Positions 17,905-26,951 of a stretch of DNA of 64,000 bases are shown piece after piece. Both the position numbers and the translations under genes were made by a program. The DNA comes from Dryocola sp051307055 (lineage in GTDB: Bacteria; Pseudomonadota; Gammaproteobacteria; Enterobacterales; Enterobacteriaceae). Numbering within the stretch: position 1 is the stretch's first letter; every line of letters begins with the position of its first letter. The stretch lies in contig NZ_CP149994.1 in NCBI RefSeq assembly GCF_051307055.1, positions 1,178,001 through 1,242,000 of the forward strand. Reading direction: 5' to 3'. A model generated the notes under the pieces. That model saw only the letters and a list, made by a program, of their open reading frames with translations. It was not told the DNA's origin and ran no database searches.

Positions 17905-19332
17905 TTATGGCTGATAGAGGCCTACGCCGATGTCGTTCTCTTTGCGGGTGCGCGCAATAACTGCCTCTGGCGTTTCTGCCACGCGCAGGCCCATCTCTTC
18001 CTCGATGCGCACCACCTTGCCGCGCAGGGAGTTGTTGGTAGCGACTTCGGTAATCTCTACATCAACAAATTTACCGATCATATCCGGGGTGCCTTCAAAG
18101 TTTACCCCGCGATTGTTTTCGGAACGTCCGGTCAGCTCCATAATGTTTCTGCGCGACGTGCCTTCCACCAGAATGCGCTGGGTGGTGCCGACCATTTTAC
18201 GGCTCCACTCCATCGCCTGCTGGTTAATGCGATCCTGCAGAATATACAGGCGCTGCTTTTTCTCCTCTTCCGACACGTCATCGACCATATCTGCCGCAGG
18301 CGTACCCGGACGGGCAGAGAAGATAAAGCTGTAGCTGACGTCAAAGTTCACCTCGGCAATGACCTTCATGGTTTGCTCGAAGTCCTGCTGCGTTTCGCCA
18401 GGGAAGCCGACGATGAAGTCGGAGCTAATCTGAATGTCCGGCCGCGCCGCGCGCAGTTTGCGAATAATAGCTTTATATTCCAGCGCCGTGTGGGTGCGGC
18501 CCATCAGATTCAGAATCCGATCCGCGCCGCTTTGAATCGGCAGGTGCAGGAAGCTCACCAGCTCCGGCGTATCGCGGTAAACCTCGATGATATCGTCCGT
18601 AAACTCAATCGGGTGGCTGGTGGTGAAGCGAATGCGGTCAACGCCGTCAATCGCCGCGACCAGACGCAGCAGCTCGGCAAAGGAGCAAATGCCGCCGTCG
18701 TAAGCCGCGCCGCGATAAGCGTTGACGTTCTGGCCCAGCAGGTGAATTTCGCGCACGCCCTGCGCCGCAAGCTGTGCGACTTCAAACAGGATGTCATCGC
18801 ATGGGCGGCTGACCTCTTCACCGCGGGTATAGGGCACCACGCAGTAGGTGCAGTATTTGTTGCAGCCTTCCATAATAGAAACGTAGGCCGTCGGGCCTTC
18901 TGCGCGCGGCTCCGGAAGACGGTCGAATTTTTCGATTTCCGGGAAGCTGACGTCAACGACCGGGCTGCGGGTGCCGCGCACCTGGTTGATCATCTCCGGC
19001 AGGCGATGCAGCGTTTGTGGCCCAAAAACGATATCGACATATTGAGCGCGTTGACGAATAAGCTTGCCTTCCTGGGAGGCAACGCAGCCGCCGACGCCGA
19101 TAATAAGATCGGGGTTTTTTCGCTTTAAGAGTTTCCAGCGGCCTAAGAGATGGAATACTTTTTCCTGGGCTTTTTCACGAATAGAACAGGTGTTTAGCAG
19201 CAATACGTCCGCTTCTTTTGGCTCATCCGTGAGGACATAGCCGTGGGTGCTGTTCAGCAAATCGGCCATCTTCGATGAATCGTACTCGTTCATCTGACAG
19301 CCCCAGGTTTTAATATGGAGTTTTTTTGTCAT
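17905..19332 (-). CDS. miaB: tRNA-2-methylthio-N6-dimethylallyladenosine synthase
   Basis: MiaB is a radical-SAM methylthiotransferase that converts i6A37 to ms2i6A37 in tRNAs reading UNN codons. The radical-SAM cluster is CNKYCTYC near residue 157; the auxiliary cluster cysteines are in WGCQMN (12), NTCSIRE (49) and GGCVAS (83). A C-terminal TRAM domain follows. The start MTKKLHIKTWG gives 475 residues (E. coli 474); an ATG four codons upstream (19344, MAKS) is an alternative, as neither has a strong ribosome site. Confidence 0.96.
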   Translation of the reverse strand: MTKKLHIKTWGCQMNEYDSSKMADLLNSTHGYVLTDEPKEADVLLLNTCSIREKAQEKVFHLLGRWKLLKRKNPDLIIGVGGCVASQEGKLIRQRAQYVDIVFGPQTLHRLPEMINQVRGTRSPVVDVSFPEIEKFDRLPEPRAEGPTAYVSIMEGCNKYCTYCVVPYTRGEEVSRPCDDILFEVAQLAAQGVREIHLLGQNVNAYRGAAYDGGICSFAELLRLVAAIDGVDRIRFTTSHPIEFTDDIIEVYRDTPELVSFLHLPIQSGADRILNLMGRTHTALEYKAIIRKLRAARPDIQISSDFIVGFPGETQQDFEQTMKVIAEVNFDVSYSFIFSARPGTPAADMVDDVSEEEKKQRLYILQDRINQQAMEWSRKMVGTTQRILVEGTSRRNIMELTGRSENNRGVNFEGTPDMIGKFVDVEITEVATNNSLRGKVVRIEEEMGLRVAETPEAVIARTRKENDIGVGLYQP

Positions 19333-19467
19333 CGACTTTGCCATTGCTCAGTTAAGCCCGAAATCTTGGGCGCGTATTGTAATGCTTTGCGGGAGATGTG
19401 ACCAGCCTGCGTAACTCGCGTAAAAATCCGGTAGAATTAGCTCAGACAAATTGAGGATGGGATAACC

Positions 19468-20643
19468 ATGGCAAATCAACCAATCGACGTCGCGGTTGTC
19501 GGCGGGGGAATGGTCGGTGCGGCGGCAGCGCTCGGGCTTGCGCAAAATGGCTTTCAGGTAGCCGTTATCGAACATCAGGCGCCGACAGCGTTTGAGAGTG
19601 ACAGCCAGCCCGACGTGCGCATCTCCGCAATCAGCAGCGCCTCGGTGGCCCTGCTTAAAACGTTGGGCGTATGGGAAGCGATTCGTTCTATGCGCAGCCA
19701 TGCTTATCGCCGGCTGGAAACCTGGGAGTGGGAAAGCGCGCACGTTTCCTTTACTGCCTCAGAGCTTGGTCTGCCCGAGCTGGGTTACATGGTGGAAAAC
19801 CACGTTTTACAGGTTGCCCTGTGGAAAGCGCTGGAAGCTCAGCCAAATATCATCCTGATGTGCCCGGCGGAGTTAACGCATATGCAAAGTAAAGAAGGGC
19901 GCTGGACGCTGAGCTTTGCGGAGGATGAAGCGTTAACCGTGCCGATGGTGATTGGCGCAGACGGCGCGAATTCAAAAGTTCGCCAACGGGCGGGCATTGG
20001 CATTCACGCGTGGGATTATCGCCAGGCCTGTATGCTGATCACCGTTCAGTGCGAAGATGCGCCCGGCGACAGCACCTGGCAGCACTTCACGCCGACAGGG
20101 CCGCATGCCTTTTTACCGCTGTTTGATAACTGGGCTTCGCTGGTGTGGTACGACACCCCGACGCGTATCCGTCAGTTAAAATCGATGACGATGCCGCAGC
20201 TTGCGAAAGCCATTGCCGCAACGTTCCCCCAGCGGCTGGGTGCGGTAACGCCGGTTGCCTGTGGGACATTCCCGCTAATCCGTCGGCACGCGCTGCAGTA
20301 TACGCAACAGGGCCTGGCGCTGATTGGCGATGCAGCGCACACCATTCATCCGCTGGCTGGGCAGGGCGTAAACCTTGGCTATCGCGATGTAGACGCCTTG
20401 CTTGAGGTAATGATTAACGCGCGCGGCTACGGTGAAAACTGGGCCGATGCACGTATTTTGAAGCGCTATCAGAACCGTCGTCAGATGGATAACTTTCTTA
20501 TGCAAAGCGGCATGGATCTGTTTTATGCAGGATTCAGCAACAATCTTACGCCGCTGCGTGTGATGCGTAACCTGGGGCTGATGGCCGCCGAACGCGGCGG
20601 CGTGCTGAAACGCCGGGCCCTGAAGTATGCGCTGGGTTTATAA
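19468..20643 (+). CDS. ubiF: 3-demethoxyubiquinol 3-hydroxylase
   Basis: UbiF is a flavin monooxygenase that performs the C-6 ring hydroxylation late in ubiquinone synthesis. The 391 residues match E. coli exactly. The FAD-binding GGGMVGAAAALGLAQNG lies at about residues 12-28, the DG motif is VIGADGANSKVR, and the ribityl-binding motif is GDAAHTIHPLAGQGVNLG. It is divergent from miaB and convergent on the tRNA operon. Confidence 0.96.
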   Translation: MANQPIDVAVVGGGMVGAAAALGLAQNGFQVAVIEHQAPTAFESDSQPDVRISAISSASVALLKTLGVWEAIRSMRSHAYRRLETWEWESAHVSFTASELGLPELGYMVENHVLQVALWKALEAQPNIILMCPAELTHMQSKEGRWTLSFAEDEALTVPMVIGADGANSKVRQRAGIGIHAWDYRQACMLITVQCEDAPGDSTWQHFTPTGPHAFLPLFDNWASLVWYDTPTRIRQLKSMTMPQLAKAIAATFPQRLGAVTPVACGTFPLIRRHALQYTQQGLALIGDAAHTIHPLAGQGVNLGYRDVDALLEVMINARGYGENWADARILKRYQNRRQMDNFLMQSGMDLFYAGFSNNLTPLRVMRNLGLMAAERGGVLKRRALKYALGL

Positions 20644-20648
20644 GCAAC

Positions 20649-20718
20649 GGGCGGGAAACCGCCTTTTCAGACAGCGGAACGCCAAAAAGCAAAAAGCTCG
20701 CCGAGGCAAGCTTTTTTT
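20649..20718. terminator. Terminators between ubiF and the tRNA operon
   Basis: A small hairpin (GGCGG, loop GAAA, CCGCC, then TTTT; 20650-20667) can end ubiF. A second, 11-bp stem at 20692-20715 is flanked by A and T runs on both sides and can terminate both ubiF and the converging tRNA transcript. Confidence 0.8.
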
Positions 20719-20722
20719 AGAG

Positions 20723-20797
20723 TGGCTGGGGTACGAGGATTCGAACCTCGGAATGCTGGTATCAGAAACCAGAGCCTTACCGCTTGGCGATACCCCA
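20723..20797 (-). tRNA. glnX: tRNA-Gln (CUG)
   Basis: This 75-nt tRNA has an encoded CCA end. The anticodon loop TTCTGAT, between CTGGT and ACCAG arms, gives anticodon CUG. It is last in the seven-tRNA operon and identical to the next copy. Confidence 0.96.
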
Positions 20798-20832
20798 ACG
20801 GGGTGCGTTCACAGATGCAAACGTCTTTTTTA

Positions 20833-20907
20833 TGGCTGGGGTACGAGGATTCGAACCTCGGAATGCTGGTATCAGAAACCAGAGCCTTACCGCTTGGCGA
20901 TACCCCA
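20833..20907 (-). tRNA. glnV: tRNA-Gln (CUG)
   Basis: This is a second, identical 75-nt tRNA-Gln with anticodon CUG and encoded CCA. The 35-bp spacer to its neighbour is unrelated in sequence, so the duplication is confined to the tRNA body. Confidence 0.96.
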
Positions 20908-20913
20908 ATAATA

Positions 20914-20990
20914 TGGTGGCTACGACGGGATTCGAACCTGTGACCCCATCATTATGAGTGATGTGCTCTAACCAGCTGAGCTACGTAGCC
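20914..20990 (-). tRNA. metU: tRNA-Met (CAU, elongator)
   Basis: This 77-nt elongator tRNA-Met has anticodon CAT in loop CTCATAA and a fully paired acceptor stem GGCTACG/CGTAGCC, with encoded CCA. The spacer to glnV is only six bases. Confidence 0.96.
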
Positions 20991-21006
20991 GATACAACCT
21001 TTTCGA

Positions 21007-21081
21007 TGGCTGGGGTACCTGGATTCGAACCAGGGAATGCCGGTATCAAAAACCGGTGCCTTACCGCTTGGCGATACCCCA
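21007..21081 (-). tRNA. glnW: tRNA-Gln (UUG)
   Basis: This 75-nt tRNA has anticodon TTG in loop TTTTGAT, between CCGGT and ACCGG arms, with encoded CCA. It is identical to the next upstream gene. Confidence 0.96.
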
Positions 21082-21114
21082 AAACCCGTACGCAGAGCGC
21101 AAAAATCGAAAAAT

Positions 21115-21189
21115 TGGCTGGGGTACCTGGATTCGAACCAGGGAATGCCGGTATCAAAAACCGGTGCCTTACCGCTTGGCGATACCCCA
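21115..21189 (-). tRNA. glnU: tRNA-Gln (UUG)
   Basis: This is an identical second copy of tRNA-Gln (UUG), 75 nt with encoded CCA, separated from glnW by a 33-bp spacer. Confidence 0.96.
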
Positions 21190-21208
21190 TCCATGCAACG
21201 CTATAAAA

Positions 21209-21293
21209 TGGTGCGGGAGGCGAGACTTGAACTCGCACACCTTGCGGCGCCAGAACCTAAATCTGGTGCGTCTACCAATTTCGCCACTCCCGC
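21209..21293 (-). tRNA. leuW: tRNA-Leu (UAG)
   Basis: This is an 85-nt class II tRNA with a long variable arm (GCGCCGCAAGGTGT region), anticodon TAG in loop TTTAGGT, and encoded CCA. Confidence 0.96.
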
Positions 21294-21304
21294 GCTAAAA
21301 AAGA

Positions 21305-21381
21305 TGGTGGCTACTACGGGATTTGAACCTGTGACCCCATCATTATGAGTGATGTGCTCTAACCAGCTGAGCTAAGTAGCT
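21305..21381 (-). tRNA. metT: tRNA-Met (CAU, elongator-type body, A1:C72 mismatch)
   Basis: This is the first tRNA of the operon, 77 nt with anticodon CAT and encoded CCA. The body matches metU, but the acceptor stem reads AGCTACT/AGTAGCC. Pair 7:66 is changed in a compensated way to T:A, while pair 1:72 becomes an A:C mismatch. Position 57 is also A instead of G. An unpaired 1:72 end is normally a mark of initiator tRNA. Confidence 0.93.
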
Positions 21382-21418
21382 TCTTTTTTTGCGATACCTT
21401 ATCGGCGTTGCGGGGCGC

Positions 21419-21447
21419 ATTATGCGTAGTTGACCGAACAGCGTCAA
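21419..21447 (-). promoter_or_regulatory. Promoter of the metT-leuW-glnUW-metU-glnVX operon
   Basis: On the minus strand TTGACG, a 17-bp spacer and CATAAT are followed by a GC-rich discriminator (GCGCCCCGC), typical of stringently controlled stable-RNA promoters. It lies about 30-35 bp before metT. Confidence 0.88.
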
Positions 21448-21541
21448 CAAATTTTTTCCCGAAAAGGGGCTGGAATGGTCTGTTTGACCAGCTTGCGAAC
21501 AGCTTGGTGGAAATATCGGCAACAATCGGTTATTTCGGGCA

Positions 21542-21612
21542 TTTCCCGGCAAAAAAACAGCCGGGAAACGGCGAGTTTGATGCAGAAATCACGACGGGCC
21601 CGCAGGCCCGTT
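21542..21612 (-). other. Two stem-loops after asnB
   Basis: One perfect 9-bp stem (TTTCCCGGC/GCCGGGAAA) lies at 21542-21568 and a 7-bp GC-rich stem (ACGGGCC/GGCCCGT) at 21594-21612. They sit between the asnB stop and the tRNA promoter. Neither has a clean T tract, so they may be weak terminators or 3'-end stabilisers. Confidence 0.5.
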
Positions 21613-21628
21613 TCCTGATAAGGAGCGC

Positions 21629-23293
21629 TTATTTATAGGCGGACTGGTGGACGCCTACCGCACGGCCTGAAGGATCATTCATACTTTTGAATGCTTCATC
21701 CCATTCAATCGCTTTAGCGGAAGAACAGGCAACGGATGGACCGCCCGGAACGCATTCTGCAGCGCTTGGCAGCGGGAATAATTCTTCGAAGATCTCACGG
21801 TACAGGTAAGCTTCTTTCGAACCCGGCGTGTTGTACGGGAATCGGAAGCTCGCGGTTGCCAGCTGTTGATCCGTTACCTGGCCTGCGGCCACTTCTTTTA
21901 GCGTGTCGATCCAGCTATAACCCACGCCGTCTGAGAACTGCTCTTTCTGGCGCCATGCCACGCTTGCCGGCAGATAGGATTCAAAACATTCACGCAGGAT
22001 ATGCTTCTCCATTTTGCCGTTGCCGCACATTTTGTCTTGCGGGTTAATACGCATCGCTACGTCGAGGAACTTCTTGTCCAGGAACGGTACGCGGGCTTCA
22101 ACGCCCCAGGCGGACATCGCTTTATTGGCGCGGGCACAGTCAAACATGTGCAGCGCCTGCAGCTTACGTACGGTTTCCTCATGCAGCTCTTTATCGTTCG
22201 GCGCTTTATGGAAGTAGAGGTAGCCGCCAAATACTTCATCGGAACCTTCGCCAGACAGCACCATTTTGATACCCATCGCTTTGATTTTACGGGACATCAG
22301 GTACATCGGCGTCGACGCGCGGATGGTCGTCACATCATAAGTTTCGATGTGATAGATAACGTCACGGATCGCATCCAGACCTTCCTGCACGGTGAAATGA
22401 ATTTCGTGGTGAACGGTGCCCAGATGGTTTGCCACTTCCTGCGCCGCTTTAAGATCCGGTGAACCCACCAGGCCGACGGCGAAGGAGTGAAGCTGCGGCC
22501 ACCAGGCCTCGCTGCGCTCTTCGTCTTCTACACGACGAGCGGCAAACTTTTTGGTGATGGCGGAAATCACCGAGGAATCCAGGCCGCCGGAAAGCAGCAC
22601 GCCGTAAGGCACGTCGGACATCAGGTGGCTCTTAACAGCGTCTTCCAGCGCCTGGCGCAGTTCGTTTTTATCGGTGACGTTGTCTTTTACCGCGTCGTAG
22701 TCAAACCAGTCGCGCTGGTAGTAGCTGCGGATTTCGCCGTCCTGGCTCCACAGATAGCTGCCGGCCGGGAACTCTTTAATGGTGCGGCAAACGGGCACCA
22801 GGGCTTTCATTTCAGAAGCCACGTACATGTTGCCATGCTCGTCGTATCCCATATATAGCGGGATGATGCCGATATGGTCGCGGCCAATCAGGTACGCCTC
22901 TTTTTCGCTGTCATAAAGTACGAAGGCGAACATGCCCTGCAGGTCGTCCAGAAACTCAGGCCCTTTTTCCTGGTACATGGCGAGGATAACTTCGCAATCT
23001 GAACCGGTCTGGAATGCGTAGCGATCGCCATACTCGGCACGCAGCGCCTGATGGTTGTAGATTTCTCCGTTTACGGCCAGCGCATGCGTTTTTTGTTTGT
23101 TATAAAGCGGCTGGGCGCCGGCGTTAACGTCAACGATAGAGAGGCGCTCATGGGACAGAATCGCTTTATCGCTGGCGTAAACGCCTGACCAGTCCGGGCC
23201 GCGGTGGCGCATCAGGCGCGACAATTCCAGCGCTTTTTTACGCAGTTCAACCGCGTCGGTTTTAATATCCAGCACACCAAAAATAGAACACAT
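21629..23293 (-). CDS. asnB: Asparagine synthetase B (glutamine-hydrolysing)
   Basis: AsnB makes asparagine from aspartate, ATP and glutamine (or ammonia). The 554 residues equal the E. coli length. The N-terminal glutaminase begins MCSIFGVLD, with Cys2 as nucleophile after Met removal; the synthetase domain has the PP-loop SGGLDSSVIS near residue 233. The upstream gap 23294-23611 (318 bp) holds its promoter region, in which I see no confident box, and the nag operon terminator. Confidence 0.97.
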   Translation of the reverse strand: MCSIFGVLDIKTDAVELRKKALELSRLMRHRGPDWSGVYASDKAILSHERLSIVDVNAGAQPLYNKQKTHALAVNGEIYNHQALRAEYGDRYAFQTGSDCEVILAMYQEKGPEFLDDLQGMFAFVLYDSEKEAYLIGRDHIGIIPLYMGYDEHGNMYVASEMKALVPVCRTIKEFPAGSYLWSQDGEIRSYYQRDWFDYDAVKDNVTDKNELRQALEDAVKSHLMSDVPYGVLLSGGLDSSVISAITKKFAARRVEDEERSEAWWPQLHSFAVGLVGSPDLKAAQEVANHLGTVHHEIHFTVQEGLDAIRDVIYHIETYDVTTIRASTPMYLMSRKIKAMGIKMVLSGEGSDEVFGGYLYFHKAPNDKELHEETVRKLQALHMFDCARANKAMSAWGVEARVPFLDKKFLDVAMRINPQDKMCGNGKMEKHILRECFESYLPASVAWRQKEQFSDGVGYSWIDTLKEVAAGQVTDQQLATASFRFPYNTPGSKEAYLYREIFEELFPLPSAAECVPGGPSVACSSAKAIEWDEAFKSMNDPSGRAVGVHQSAYK

Positions 23294-23570
23294 AGAGCTT
23301 TCTCCGTAACACTGCGCATAGGCTGTTTAATCGTGATGCCGCATTGCCGTTTATTCATTTTTTAGCGGCGTTGCTGCGTTGCATGCCTTCAAATTTGCTC
23401 AATCATTAGCGGGAATGCAAGCGATTAGCCATTTACGCCATAAATACCGCAACAGTGATTGCTGATATGTGAAAAATAATGTCCAGAAGGGTTAAAAAAT
23501 TAGCGGATCGGCAATTATTAGAGGATTTTATTGATTGCGAGGTGCAGCAAAGAAGGAATATGGGATGGAT

Positions 23571-23597
23571 AAAAAAGCCCGACGGGCGGGCATTTTT
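23571..23597 (-). terminator. Terminator of the nagBACD transcript
   Basis: A GCCCG/CGGGC stem with a five-base loop follows the nagD stop by about 15 bp and runs into TTTTTT on the minus strand. Confidence 0.85.
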
Positions 23598-23611
23598 GGA
23601 TATTCGGCCGC

Positions 23612-24364
23612 TTAAAGGATGTCGATTTCAGCCACGGACGGGTAGATAAACGAAGGACGGAAAGGCATCGCATCGATATCGTTGAGCGTCGAAACCCCGG
23701 AGAGCACCAGAATGGTTTCCAGGCCGGCCTGGAAGCCCGCCAGAATGTCGGTGCGCAGGTTGTCGCCCACAATAACCGTCTGTTCGGAATGGGCCTGCAT
23801 TTTATTCAGCGCCGCGCGGATTATCCACGGGCTGGGCTTGCCGACATAAAACGGCTTGCGGCCGGAGATTTTTTCAATGCCCGCGCAGAGCGCACCGCAG
23901 GCCGGGTAATAACCGCGCCCGTGAGTATCCGGATTGGTGGCGATGAAACGGGCGCCGTTTGCCACGAAGTATGCGGCCTTATGCATCATTTCCCAGTTAT
24001 AGGAACGCGTTTCGCCAACGATAACAAAATCCGGATTGATATCGGTGATGGTGAATCCCGCTTTATAGAGCTCATGGATTAACGCGCCTTCGCCCACGAC
24101 ATAGGCTTTTTTGCCTTCCTGACGGCGCAGGAAATCCGCGGTCGCCATTGCCGAGGTATAGAACACGCTGTCCGGCACGTCTATGCCCGCTGATGCGAAG
24201 CGGTTAGCCAGATCCTGTCCGGTCTGCGAAGGGTAGTTGGTCAGCAGAACCAGCGGTAAACCTTTTTCAAGGATGCGGGCGAGAAACTCGTTGGCGCCCG
24301 GCACGGCGATGTTGTCATGCATCAACACACCGTCAATATCACAAATTACATTCTGGAGGGTCAT
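23612..24364 (-). CDS. nagD: Ribonucleotide monophosphatase NagD (HAD family)
   Basis: NagD is a cytoplasmic HAD-superfamily phosphatase that prefers UMP and GMP; its role in GlcNAc metabolism is unclear. The 250 residues match E. coli. HAD motif I is CDIDGVLMHDN, motif II LLTNYPSQ, and the later motifs VGKPSPWI and VGDNLRTDILAGFQAG. It is last in nagBACD, separated from nagC by 186 bp that contain an ERIC element. Confidence 0.95.
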   Translation of the reverse strand: MTLQNVICDIDGVLMHDNIAVPGANEFLARILEKGLPLVLLTNYPSQTGQDLANRFASAGIDVPDSVFYTSAMATADFLRRQEGKKAYVVGEGALIHELYKAGFTITDINPDFVIVGETRSYNWEMMHKAAYFVANGARFIATNPDTHGRGYYPACGALCAGIEKISGRKPFYVGKPSPWIIRAALNKMQAHSEQTVIVGDNLRTDILAGFQAGLETILVLSGVSTLNDIDAMPFRPSFIYPSVAEIDIL

Positions 24365-24395
24365 TGATTACTCAGGCTCATATTCTCAGAAGGCG

Positions 24396-24521
24396 TATAA
24401 CCTTCATCTTTCAGGCTGCAGCGGTGTTGACAGCGCTCACTAATCCCAGTCATTTACCTGAATAAACTCCTGGCATTCGCGCCCTTGTCGCCCGGCCGCA
24501 ACTCGAAATCTAAAGGTTCTA
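24396..24521. repeat. ERIC (IRU) element in the nagC-nagD gap
   Basis: This 126-bp imperfect palindrome has ends TATAACCTT and AAGGTTCTA. Its core reads CGCTCACTAATCCCAGTCA and AAACTCCTGGCATTCGCG, which are diverged forms of the two conserved ERIC core segments. It lies within the nagBACD transcribed unit and would fold into a long hairpin in the mRNA. Confidence 0.85.
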
Positions 24522-24550
24522 ACTATAGCGCAAATCGCCGTTTGCCCGCG

Positions 24551-25771
24551 TTAACTTTCCAGCAGGCGCTGCAACAGCATGCCGTTCAGCATGGAGCGTT
24601 TTACCAGCGCAAAGGCGCCAATCGCCGAGCGATCGTCAAGCTGTGAACGTACGACGGGCAGGTTTTTGCGGAACGCTTTTAACACCTGGGTGTTGATGCA
24701 ACCTTCAATGGCGGGAAGCAAAACCTTCTCTGCTTCAATAATTTCGCCGGCGATCACCACCTTTTGCGGATTAAAGAGGTTGATGGCGATAGAGATGGCT
24801 TTACCAAGGTAGCGGCCCGCGTGCTCTATGACTTCGCAGGCCAGCGCGTCGCCTTTGTTGGCCGCTTTGCAAATCGCGACAATGTTGCAGTCGTCAAGCG
24901 TTAAGCGGCTGTGGTAGCCCTGCTCAAGCAGATGACGCACCCGCCCTTCAATGGCGGCATTCGCAGCGATAGTTTCCAGACAGCCAAAGTTGCCGCAGTG
25001 GCAGCGCTCACCCAGCGGGTCGACCTGGATGTGGCCAATCTCGCCCACGTTGCCGTTACGGCCGATAAAAATCCTGCCGTTTGACAGAATACCGGCCCCC
25101 GTCCCGCGGTGAACACGCACCAGAATGGAGTCTTCGCAGTCGTGAGTGGCACCAAAATAGTGCTCAGCTAACGCCAGGCTGCGGATATCGTGTCCGACAA
25201 AACAGGTGACCTTGAAGCGTTTTTCCAGGCTCTCGACCAGCGACCAGTCGTCTACCTGAATGTGCGGCATATAGCGAATCACGCCGCTTTCAGGGTCGAC
25301 CAGGCCCGGCAGGATCACTGAGATGGCGATCAGCTCGCGGATTTTGCGCTGCATCTGTTCGATAAAATGGGCGATAGCGTGGAGCAGGGCGTGCTCAAGC
25401 GTTTCCTGGGTGCGCTCCGGAAGAGGGTAGTGCTCTTCCGCCAGCGGTTTGGCGCTGAGATCGAACAGCGTAATGGTGGCGTCATGGCGGCCAAGGCGCA
25501 CGCCAATGGCGTGAAAATTACGGGTTTCAGTAATGATAGAGATAGCGCGGCGGCCTCCGGTAGAGGCCTGCTGATCGACCTCTTTAATCAGGCCGCGCTC
25601 AATAAGCTGGCGAGTAATTTTGGTGACGCTGGCGGGGGCGAGCTGGCTCTGTTCGGCAATCTGTATACGCGAGATTGGACCCTGCTGGTCAATCAAGCGG
25701 TATACCGCCGCGCCGTTAAGCTGTTTTACCAGATCGACATTACCTATTTGAGCCTGTCCGCCAGTCGTCAT
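24551..25771 (-). CDS. nagC: N-acetylglucosamine repressor NagC (ROK family)
   Basis: NagC represses nag, chb and chiP genes and is released by GlcNAc-6-phosphate. The 406 residues match E. coli. An N-terminal winged helix-turn-helix (RIQIAEQSQLAPASVTKITR, residues about 35-54) is followed by a ROK sugar-kinase fold with the zinc motif CHCGNFGCLE near residue 255. It starts seven bases after nagA. Operator-like sequences for it are found before nagE and before chiP in this window. Confidence 0.97.
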   Translation of the reverse strand: MTTGGQAQIGNVDLVKQLNGAAVYRLIDQQGPISRIQIAEQSQLAPASVTKITRQLIERGLIKEVDQQASTGGRRAISIITETRNFHAIGVRLGRHDATITLFDLSAKPLAEEHYPLPERTQETLEHALLHAIAHFIEQMQRKIRELIAISVILPGLVDPESGVIRYMPHIQVDDWSLVESLEKRFKVTCFVGHDIRSLALAEHYFGATHDCEDSILVRVHRGTGAGILSNGRIFIGRNGNVGEIGHIQVDPLGERCHCGNFGCLETIAANAAIEGRVRHLLEQGYHSRLTLDDCNIVAICKAANKGDALACEVIEHAGRYLGKAISIAINLFNPQKVVIAGEIIEAEKVLLPAIEGCINTQVLKAFRKNLPVVRSQLDDRSAIGAFALVKRSMLNGMLLQRLLES

Positions 25772-25778
25772 GCCTTAT

Positions 25779-26927
25779 TTATCCAGTTACGACCTCATTA
25801 CCATTAACGAGAGTCTTGATGATTTTATAATCGCGGGTAAAGGCAGTCAGGTTGGCAACTTTACCAGCCTCAATAGTGCCCAACTGCTTTTCCACACCCA
25901 TCGCACGGGCAGGGTAGAGAGTCGCCATACGCAGGACTTCATCCAGCGCGATGCTGGCATGCTCGACCAGATTACGCACCCCTTCGATCATCGTCAGGGC
26001 GGAGCCGCTTAGCGTACCGTTCTCATCTACACATAAACCGTTGCGGTAGTATATTGTTTTACCAGCAAAAATGAACTGCTCAATATTGGCACCTGCCGGA
26101 GCGGTGGCATCGGTAACGAGGCAAAGCTTATCGCCCTTCATGCGTTTTGCGGTGCGAATATTGGCGTAGTCCACGTGCAGGCCGTCGGCGATGATACCGC
26201 AGTAAACATCCGGTTCATCAAAAATAGCGCCAGTAAGGCCAGGCTCGCGGCCTGTAATATAAGGCATGGCGTTGAACAGATGCGTGGCAAAGGTGATGCC
26301 CGCCCGGAAACCGATTCTGGCTTCTTTTGCCGTTGCGTTTGAGTGGCCGGCGGAAACGATAATCCCGGCCGCAACCAGTTTTTTGATAACTTCAGGCTCG
26401 ACCATTTCTGGCGCCAGAGTGATCTTAGTGATGACATCTGCGTTCTCGCAGAGGAAATCGACCAGTCCCGCCTCGGGTTTGCGTACAAAGCCTGGGTTAT
26501 GCGTGCCTTTTTTCACCATGTTCAGCCACGGGCCTTCCAGGTGAAGGCCGAGCGCCTGGTTGCTGTACGTAGCCAGGTATTCACGCATCACTTTAACGCC
26601 CTGCATCATCAGCTCGTCGCTGGCGGTGATAAGCGTTGGCAGATAGCTGGTGCAGCCGGAGCGCTCGTTGGCTTTCTGCATGATTTCCAGCGTTTCAACC
26701 GTGACGGCATCGACGGTGTCGTTGAACTGCACGCCGCCGCAGCCGTTTAGCTGCACATCAATAAAACCGGGGGCGATGATTGCACCGCCCATGTCGCGGG
26801 TTTCGATCCCTGTCGGGATTTCGGAAAGCGGACAAACGCGCTCAATCAGGCCATCAGCAATAACAATCGCGTGGTCATCCAGAATGTCATGGCCGGTATA
26901 AATCCGACCGTGGGTTAGTGCAAACAT
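25779..26927 (-). CDS. nagA: N-acetylglucosamine-6-phosphate deacetylase
   Basis: NagA removes acetate from GlcNAc-6-phosphate to give glucosamine-6-phosphate. The 382 residues match E. coli. It is an amidohydrolase with LHLEGPWLN around the metal-binding Glu, SAGHSNAT with a ligand His, and LVTDATAPAG with the catalytic Asp. It is second in nagBACD, 24 bp after nagB. Confidence 0.97.
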   Translation of the reverse strand: MFALTHGRIYTGHDILDDHAIVIADGLIERVCPLSEIPTGIETRDMGGAIIAPGFIDVQLNGCGGVQFNDTVDAVTVETLEIMQKANERSGCTSYLPTLITASDELMMQGVKVMREYLATYSNQALGLHLEGPWLNMVKKGTHNPGFVRKPEAGLVDFLCENADVITKITLAPEMVEPEVIKKLVAAGIIVSAGHSNATAKEARIGFRAGITFATHLFNAMPYITGREPGLTGAIFDEPDVYCGIIADGLHVDYANIRTAKRMKGDKLCLVTDATAPAGANIEQFIFAGKTIYYRNGLCVDENGTLSGSALTMIEGVRNLVEHASIALDEVLRMATLYPARAMGVEKQLGTIEAGKVANLTAFTRDYKIIKTLVNGNEVVTG

Positions 26928-26951
26928 AATTACCCCCGGTAAAAATAGTGC

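Noticed and set aside
20723..21381. Regularly spaced repeats resembling a CRISPR array
   Set aside because: The repeats are seven tRNA genes with cloverleaf structure and encoded CCA ends; open frames across them are artefacts of the repeated sequence.
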